NCBI GenBank assembly: GCA_964550345.1
Contig: CAZJYZ010000021.1
Span: 1 to 46,795, forward strand
From: JAAEUB01 sp964550345
GTDB taxonomy: Bacteria; Pseudomonadota; Alphaproteobacteria; Rhodobacterales; Rhodobacteraceae
Length of the DNA stretch: 46,795 bases
Direction of reading: 5' to 3'
Below, one piece after another: positions 41,790 through 46,795 of the stretch. Numbering within the stretch: position 1 is the stretch's first letter; every line of letters begins with the position of its first letter. The position numbers were made by a program, and so were the translations under genes. The notes below the pieces were generated by a model. The model was not told the origin of the DNA. It saw only the letters and a list, made by a program, of their open reading frames with translations, and ran no database searches.

Positions 41790-42644
41790 TCAGGTAACGG
41801 GGAAAATCACATTGGTTTGGCCCGTGCCAGAGCTAGGAAAATAGTCTGTGACAACCTCGCATTTCCCCTCATAGGCGTCCCAACCCAGCGCGCCATAAAG
41901 CATGGCGGTATCATGCATCGAGCCTTCGCCACAGCAATATTCGGCATATTCCGGCAGCATTTTCAGGAAGGTTGCGTGATCACCGTTCCTCCACATCTCA
42001 AGCACATGCAGGTCCATCTGCCGGTTGAACTCGGATGATATGGTAAAAGTGCCGTTATTGGCGGCATAATCCTTGTTTGCCCAGATTTTATGCGACAGAG
42101 ACCCGGAGGCTACCAGCAGAACCTTGCTATCGCTGGCTTCAACCGCAGCGCGGATTGCCTCGCCAATAAGGCGGCTTTCGTCATGGCCATGCACCGTACA
42201 CCAGGCGGCAACCGAGACGACCTTCATGTCATGGGCGCGGCTCATGAAACGCATCGGTACCAGTGTGCCATATTCAAGCTCAAGTGAATCTAGGTGATGC
42301 GACAGGGTATGGGCGCCCATATCGCTGGCCGTTTTTGCGATAGCATCCCCCAGTTCTGGATTGCCTTGATAATCGTATTCAAGATCCTGGATAAAGTGTG
42401 GGAACTCATTAGAAGTGAACAACCCCTTGAAACGCGAATTGGCGTTGATGTGAAAGCCCGCGTTGATCACCCAATGGGTGTCGCAAATTACTACCGTATC
42501 CGCCCCCAGCTCCTTGGCGCGGCGGGCTATTTCAAAATGCCCGTCAATCGCGGCCTGTCGCTTGCCGCTGATCGGGCCATCCTGTTCGGACATCAACATT
42601 GTTGGCACATGTGTGCATTTAGCGGCCAGTACAATCTCACCCAT
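41790..42644 (-). CDS. hpaD: 3,4-Dihydroxyphenylacetate 2,3-dioxygenase
   Basis: 284 residues. Type III (LigB-like) extradiol dioxygenase: first metal His in AAKCTHVPTMLMSEQDGP, second in VICDTHWVINAGFHINAN, the catalytic His/Glu region around HHLDSLELEYGTLVPMRFM and VASGSLSHKIWAN. It opens the ring of homoprotocatechuate to 5-carboxymethyl-2-hydroxymuconate semialdehyde. GGGAGG precedes the ATG at 42644. It lies between hpaE and the decarboxylase gene, each gap being under 50 bases. Confidence 0.93.
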   Translation of the reverse strand: MGEIVLAAKCTHVPTMLMSEQDGPISGKRQAAIDGHFEIARRAKELGADTVVICDTHWVINAGFHINANSRFKGLFTSNEFPHFIQDLEYDYQGNPELGDAIAKTASDMGAHTLSHHLDSLELEYGTLVPMRFMSRAHDMKVVSVAAWCTVHGHDESRLIGEAIRAAVEASDSKVLLVASGSLSHKIWANKDYAANNGTFTISSEFNRQMDLHVLEMWRNGDHATFLKMLPEYAEYCCGEGSMHDTAMLYGALGWDAYEGKCEVVTDYFPSSGTGQTNVIFPVT

Positions 42645-42656
42645 TTTCGTTCCTCC

Positions 42657-44165
42657 CTAAGCGCCCAGACGCGCGATTTTATGCTGGCCCGTGGCAAAAC
42701 CAATATGTTTTTGTTCCATATAAAACTCAAATGACCAATCCCCGCCATCGCGGCCGATACCACTGGCCTTGACGCCACCGAAGGGCGTGGGCAAATGGCG
42801 AACGTTTTCCGAGTTCACCCAGATCATCCCGGTCTCAAGCCTGTCGGTAAAGCGCAGGGCGCGGGTCAGGTCGTTTGTCCAGACATAGCCGGTCAGACCG
42901 TACGGTGTGTCATTGGCGATGCGCAGAGCCTCTTCTTCGCTGGAAAACGGGATCGAGGTCAGCACCGGGCCAAAGATTTCCTCGCGCGCGATGCGCATCC
43001 GGTTGTTGGCATTTGTAAACAGGGTCGGGCGTACAAAATACCCCGCCCCGTCGGCAGGCTTACCCCCTGCTGCAATGGTCGCGCCATCTTCTTTGGCGAT
43101 GTCGAAATAGCTGGTGACTTTGTCGTAATGTTCTTGTGAAATAAGCGGCCCAATCTCGGTCGCAGGGTCCAACGGGTGACCTACCTTGATGTTGTTGACG
43201 CGTTCCACAAGCTTCGCCTCAAATTCTTCGCGTATTGTATCCTGTACCAGCAGGCGCGAGGAGGATGTGCAGCGTTCCCCGTTGATCGAGTAGATCATGA
43301 AGATCACTGCATCCAAAGCGCGCTCCAAATCCGCATCGTCAAAGACAATGACCGGATTTTTACCGCCGAGTTCAAGATGCACACGCTTAAGCGTATCCGC
43401 CCCTTGTTTGGTAATGGCGCTGCCGGTGGCGCTTTCCCCCACAAAGGCAATTGCTTTGATTTTGGGGTGCTCCGTAAGCGCCTTCCCCGCATCCTCACCA
43501 TAACCGTTGACGGTATTCAGAACCCCAGGTGGCAGGCCTGCCTCCTCAGCGATTTCCACCAGCAGGCGCGCGGTTAGCGGCGATGCCTCGGCTGGTTTGT
43601 GAACCACGCTACACCCCGCCGCAAGCGCCGGAGCGATCTTCCATGTCGACAGCATGAAAGGCGTGTTCCACGGCGTAATCACCCCCACCGGGCCGATTGG
43701 CACACGCGTGGTGATGTTCATCAATGTGGGCGATTTCAGATGTTGGCCGTCCCGCGCTTGCACAACCTGATCCGCGAAATAGCGAAAATTCTCGGCCCCA
43801 CGCAAAGCGGCTTTGGACATGAAACGCAGCGCCTGGCCTGTATCCCAACATTCGCACAGGGCAATCTCTTCGGCGCGTGCCTCAATCCCTTCGGCTATCC
43901 GGATCAGCACCCTGCGCCGCTCGGTCGCTGGCATATCCCGCCAGCCCGCAAAGGCGTCCGAGGCCGCCTGTGCTGCTGCGTCTATGTCCGAACCATTCCC
44001 ACGGGCCACATCACAGATCACGCTTTTGTCGACAGGCGAAGCATTCACAAAACTGCCCCCCGAGCCATCGCGATCCTCTCCAGCAATTCGGTTTTTAATA
44101 CCATCCCTTTGGAACCGGGTCAGGAAGCCCTGCAGCTTTTCAGTGTTCTGCGCGAGTGCAGTCAT
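42657..44165 (-). CDS. hpaE: 5-Carboxymethyl-2-hydroxymuconate semialdehyde dehydrogenase
   Basis: 502 residues, NAD-dependent aldehyde dehydrogenase. Motifs: VITPWNTPFMLSTWKIAPALAAG (cofactor), FVGESATGSAI, catalytic Glu in HLELGGKNPVIVF, and catalytic Cys in YSINGERCTSSSR. The C-terminal FGGVKASGIGRDGGDWSFEFYMEQKHIGF is typical of HpaE. It oxidises the HpaD product. It is first in the minus-strand hpa operon; GGGAGG precedes ATG 44165. A probable HpaR operator lies 27 bases upstream. Confidence 0.93.
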   Translation of the reverse strand: MTALAQNTEKLQGFLTRFQRDGIKNRIAGEDRDGSGGSFVNASPVDKSVICDVARGNGSDIDAAAQAASDAFAGWRDMPATERRRVLIRIAEGIEARAEEIALCECWDTGQALRFMSKAALRGAENFRYFADQVVQARDGQHLKSPTLMNITTRVPIGPVGVITPWNTPFMLSTWKIAPALAAGCSVVHKPAEASPLTARLLVEIAEEAGLPPGVLNTVNGYGEDAGKALTEHPKIKAIAFVGESATGSAITKQGADTLKRVHLELGGKNPVIVFDDADLERALDAVIFMIYSINGERCTSSSRLLVQDTIREEFEAKLVERVNNIKVGHPLDPATEIGPLISQEHYDKVTSYFDIAKEDGATIAAGGKPADGAGYFVRPTLFTNANNRMRIAREEIFGPVLTSIPFSSEEEALRIANDTPYGLTGYVWTNDLTRALRFTDRLETGMIWVNSENVRHLPTPFGGVKASGIGRDGGDWSFEFYMEQKHIGFATGQHKIARLGA

Positions 44166-44191
44166 TCATAACCCTCCCAAACCAGCATTCT

Positions 44192-44205
44192 ATTAACATG
44201 TTAAT
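44192..44205. promoter_or_regulatory. Palindromic operator between hpaE and hpaR
   Basis: ATTAACATGTTAAT, a perfect 14-base palindrome, with a half-site ATGTTAAAT ten bases on. Size and AT-rich core fit a MarR-family operator, and a MarR regulator (HpaR) is encoded next to it. It can control both hpaE and hpaR. Confidence 0.78.
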
Positions 44206-44285
44206 TGTTGCGATGTTAAATAACTGCTAGCTGTGGTGCAAGATAATTCTGGCAATACAAGACACACCCTTCCCTCCCAGTAGAT

Positions 44286-44732
44286 ATGAAAAATATGATG
44301 TCCAAACTGCCCTCAACTTCCCGCTCATTACCGATAGCGCTGATCCGGGCACGCGAGGGCGTGATGACACCGATTAGGGACATGTTGGCAGAAACGGGTA
44401 TTACCGAACAACAATGGCGCGTGTTGCGTGTGTTGGCCGAACATGGTCCGCAGGACGCATCAACACTGGCAAATCGTGCTAGCCTGTTGTTTCCCAGTCT
44501 CACCCGGATCACGCGGAGTATGAACAAAAAAGGCCTGATCAGCCAGACACCGGACGCCAAGGATCGACGCAGACAGATGGTGGAAATTTCAAAAATGGGT
44601 CAGAAAATCATTGACGAAAACGCCGAACAAGCGGCCGGCATCGTTGACGATTTCAAAGCAGCTCTTGGCAGCGACCAATACGAAAAATTGTTGGACCTGC
44701 TGGCTTTGCTGGACCCGCACCAGAAAAAATAA
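44286..44732 (+). CDS. hpaR: MarR-family regulator of homoprotocatechuate degradation
   Basis: 148 residues. Winged-helix MarR protein: LPIALIRAREGVMTPIRDMLAETGITEQQWRVLRVLAEHGP is the HpaR pattern, the recognition helix lies around ASLLFPSLTRITRSMNKKGLI, and the wing has TPDAKDRRRQMVEIS. HpaR represses the hpa operon until homoprotocatechuate or 4-hydroxyphenylacetate is present. Divergent from hpaE with the palindrome between them. The exact start is uncertain (ATG 44286, 44295 or 44298; no clear Shine-Dalgarno). Confidence 0.9.
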   Translation: MKNMMSKLPSTSRSLPIALIRAREGVMTPIRDMLAETGITEQQWRVLRVLAEHGPQDASTLANRASLLFPSLTRITRSMNKKGLISQTPDAKDRRRQMVEISKMGQKIIDENAEQAAGIVDDFKAALGSDQYEKLLDLLALLDPHQKK

Positions 44733-44766
44733 GCCGGTATCTTTTCTGGAACCGCCCGGCGTTTTT
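44733..44766 (+). terminator. Possible weak terminator after hpaR
   Basis: GCCGG (44733-44737) / CCGGC (44756-44760) with a long 18-base loop, followed by GTTTTT. The stem is short, so this is only a possible terminator for hpaR; a convergent aldehyde dehydrogenase gene ends 30 bases further. Confidence 0.4.
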
Positions 44767-44795
44767 CACCAATTTTACCTTTAGATATGGGCAGT

Positions 44796-46280
44796 TTATA
44801 ACTTGATCCAGGCGGTCTTCAGATTGACGTATTTATCCAGCGCATGCAGTGACTTGTCGTGACCATTGCCCGATTGCCCAACACCACCAATAGGAACAGT
44901 TCCGTCAGCTCCGCCATAGGTATTCACATGCATGACCCCGGTGCGGACATTGCGCACCATTCGATGCGCGCGTGACAGGTTCGAGGTCCAGACCCCGCCC
45001 GCAAGTCCATATACAGTGGAGTTTGCAAGGGCCGCCGCCTCGGCCTCGCCCTTAAAGGACGTTACCGCCAGAACGGGGCCAAAAACCTCGTTTTGCGCGA
45101 GGCTGGAATTCGGATTGACGCCGGTTATGACGGTCGGCTCCATGTAATAACCGCCGGTATCGCTTAGAATTTGGGAGCCGCCGGTAGCCACCTGCCCTCC
45201 TTCGGCCTGCGCCGTACCGACGTAGCCAAGGTTCTGCGCCAATTGCCGTTCGGAATTCACCGCACCAATGTGGTTTTCAAGGTTCAGAGGGTCCCCCACC
45301 CGCAACCTCTGCGCGGCCTTGGCAACAGCAGCAACAAAATCGTCATGTATGGAAGCCTCGACCAAGAGGCGCGAACCAGCAACGCAAACCTGACCGGAAT
45401 TGCGGAATATTCCCATGGCTGCGACCTTTGCCGCCTCTTCCAGATTCGGCGCATCTGCAAAAACGATGTTCGGAGATTTCCCACCAAGCTCCAGGTAAAC
45501 GCGCTTTAGGTTTGAGCGCGCTGAATATTCCAAAAGCCTGCGGCCGGTCATACCAGAACCGGTAAATACGAGAATATCCACGTCCATGGATAGGCCCATC
45601 GCCTCCCCCACAACGGAACCCTCGCCGGTCACAACATTCAAAACTCCTGGCGGCAGGCCGGCCTCCAACGCAAGTTCGGCCAGCCGGATCAGCGTTAGCG
45701 ACGCGTTTTCAGCCGGTTTCAGCACCACCGAATTACCCATAGCCAGTGCCGGGCCAAGCTTCCACGCTCCAATCATGAGCGGGAAGTTCCAGGGGATAAT
45801 CGCGCCGACAACGCCCACAGGCTCTTTATGCACAAGACCCAGAACATCGCTAGCGGTGGGGGCAATTTCTCCATACACTTTGTCCAGCGCCTCGGCGTAA
45901 TAACGGATTGTTCCAGCGGCCGAGCCGGGTTCCGCCTTGAGCGCCATGCTGATTTCAGTGCCATTGTCGCGCACGCCCAGAACTGCAAGTTCCAACGCGC
46001 TAGCCTCGATCAGACCAGCCCATTTCAACAGGATATTTTTGCGGGCCGCAGGTGCCAACCCTGCCCAGCGTCTATCCTCAAACGCCCGCCGGGCCGAAGA
46101 TATGGCAGCCTCCATATCCATAGCCGTCCCTCGGGCTATGGTCGTCAATACCTGACCATCAATTGGCGATACAACATCCATTGTTATGCCATCTGATGAA
46201 GCGACAGACCGGCCCTCAATCAAATGCTTCTGCGCAGAAACCGGCTGTGATCGCAGCGCGTCAATTTTACTTTGATCCAT
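44796..46280 (-). CDS. NAD(P)-dependent aldehyde dehydrogenase, PuuC-like
   Basis: 494 residues. Cofactor motif GAIIPWNFPLMIGAWKLGPALAMG, FTGSGMTGRR, catalytic Glu in YLELGGKSPNIVF, catalytic Cys in NSGQVCVAGSR, and C-terminal GVGQSGNGHDKSLHALDKYVNLKTAWIKL. It is most like gamma-glutamyl-gamma-aminobutyraldehyde dehydrogenase and similar amine-derived aldehyde dehydrogenases. Next to the hpa operon it might oxidise (hydroxy)phenylacetaldehyde made from aromatic amines; that is inference. ATG 46280 has GGGTG upstream; GTG 46289 is an alternative. A 17-base palindrome 136 bases upstream may be its operator. Confidence 0.88.
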   Translation of the reverse strand: MDQSKIDALRSQPVSAQKHLIEGRSVASSDGITMDVVSPIDGQVLTTIARGTAMDMEAAISSARRAFEDRRWAGLAPAARKNILLKWAGLIEASALELAVLGVRDNGTEISMALKAEPGSAAGTIRYYAEALDKVYGEIAPTASDVLGLVHKEPVGVVGAIIPWNFPLMIGAWKLGPALAMGNSVVLKPAENASLTLIRLAELALEAGLPPGVLNVVTGEGSVVGEAMGLSMDVDILVFTGSGMTGRRLLEYSARSNLKRVYLELGGKSPNIVFADAPNLEEAAKVAAMGIFRNSGQVCVAGSRLLVEASIHDDFVAAVAKAAQRLRVGDPLNLENHIGAVNSERQLAQNLGYVGTAQAEGGQVATGGSQILSDTGGYYMEPTVITGVNPNSSLAQNEVFGPVLAVTSFKGEAEAAALANSTVYGLAGGVWTSNLSRAHRMVRNVRTGVMHVNTYGGADGTVPIGGVGQSGNGHDKSLHALDKYVNLKTAWIKL

Positions 46281-46741
46281 GAGATTCACCCATTCTTATA
46301 GACGCTACCATTCCATCCAACGCCTCCGCTTTTTCATAGGCAGACCGTGCATTACAGGTAAAAATTTTGCCCCGCCCGGTCGGCCATTCACCAAGTCTCA
46401 AGCCTCACCCCGTTTGGTTCAAATATTGAACCCCTGTTTCATATTAGGATTGCAGCGAAGACTTTCCTTGTCAATTCATCATACCCGCAAATTGTTTGGG
46501 CCAATAAACGCTTGGAATTATTTGCCAGAGCTTCGCAAACCACAGACAAATTGACCACCCGGAACCGAAGGCAAGGCGCCTGGAACCACATCAAAGAAAC
46601 GGTCTGGACAAGCACGCGAAAAACAGGAATAAGAGCCGGCGATCGAAACGGGTCTGAATTGAGAACTATAATACTCTAGTGACAATTCGGATATTCGGTC
46701 TGCACCAAAATCTGGCTATATGCTCGATTTTACACCACAAG
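46281..46741. other. Upstream region of the aldehyde dehydrogenase, no gene seen
   Basis: 461 bases before tRNA-Cys. It holds the palindrome at 46416-46432 and presumably the aldehyde dehydrogenase promoter. A short open frame (46279-46554) has no start signal or family likeness. Confidence 0.6.
46416..46432. promoter_or_regulatory. 17-base perfect palindrome upstream of the aldehyde dehydrogenase
   Basis: GGTTCAAATATTGAACC: 7-base arms around ATA. The symmetry and the position upstream of a catabolic gene mark it as a likely binding site for a dimeric regulator. The regulator is not encoded nearby on this window. Confidence 0.65.
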
Positions 46742-46795
46742 GGCGAGTTGGCGGAGTGGTGACGCAGCGGATTGCAAATCCGTGTACACCGGTTC
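46742..46795 (+). tRNA. tRNA-Cys (anticodon GCA), cut by the window end
   Basis: The first 54 bases of a cysteine tRNA: acceptor GGCGAGT, D-arm GGCGGAGTGGTGACGC, anticodon arm CGGATTGCAAATCCG with GCA in the loop, and the beginning of the T-arm (CCGGTTC). The 3' end lies outside the window. Confidence 0.93.

Noticed and set aside
1..46795. CRISPR arrays, complete insertion sequences, prophage or rRNA genes
   Set aside because: No regularly spaced repeats, transposase, integrase, phage structural genes or rRNA segments were recognised anywhere in the window.

Overview
The window looks like part of an alphaproteobacterial chromosome, most likely from the Rhodobacterales (Roseobacter-type). The inference rests on a glyQ/DUF6446-like pair, an FnrL-type regulator divergent from hemN across a perfect FNR box, a SAM-II riboswitch in front of metZ, and a form II coxSLM cluster. 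Codon use is moderately GC-rich throughout. A 10-N run at 1947-1956 shows that this is a draft scaffold. The window starts inside a gene and ends inside a tRNA-Cys gene.

Layout. 1-8.1 kb: the end of a DUF6446-like gene, glyQ, a secreted SPOR/peptidoglycan-binding protein whose trypsin-like domain has lost its whole catalytic triad, an aruI-like thiamine-diphosphate decarboxylase coupled to trkH, and a small tadE/tadG-like pair. 8.1-15.9 kb: folE2, metZ under a SAM-II riboswitch with an intrinsic terminator, a glutathione transferase with an SRPBCC lipoprotein, fnrL/hemN, an AbgB-like amidohydrolase and tRNA-Ser(GGA).

16.3-27.4 kb: the most remarkable region. Thirteen minus-strand genes, nearly all overlapping by 1-8 bases, encode Mrp antiporter subunits E, F, G, a DUF4040/MbhD-like protein, B, C and a double-length MrpD-like protein. 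These are followed by complex-I/group-4-hydrogenase-like subunits H, B, C, D, a ferredoxin fused to a GltD/NfnB-like flavoprotein, and a ferritin-like protein. The order matches the archaeal MBX/MBS operon (A B C D F G H H' M J K L N), with H-H' fused and N fused to an NAD(P)H-type flavoprotein. The large subunit lacks a NiFe site and the small subunit lacks the tandem Cys of complex I. This is therefore probably a non-hydrogenase, ion-pumping oxidoreductase exchanging electrons with NAD(P)H or ferredoxin; its electron acceptor is unknown. A nine-G tract sits exactly where the reading frames of the DUF4040 and MrpB-like genes change.

28.2-38.1 kb: an alpha/beta hydrolase, a DUF4386 membrane protein and a VOC protein, then a form II (AYRGAGR) molybdenum hydroxylase cluster: a divergent xdhC-like gene and coxD, coxE, coxG, coxS, coxL, coxM, closed by a strong terminator. 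38.7-44.7 kb: a homoprotocatechuate meta-cleavage operon (hpaE, hpaD, an aromatic amino acid decarboxylase, an FAH-family protein, hpaH) divergent from hpaR. A PuuC-like aldehyde dehydrogenase with a 17-base palindrome upstream follows. Together the last genes suggest use of aromatic amino acids or amines (tyramine/dopamine type) through homoprotocatechuate, although the amine oxidase, hpaBC, hpaF and hpaI are not in the window.
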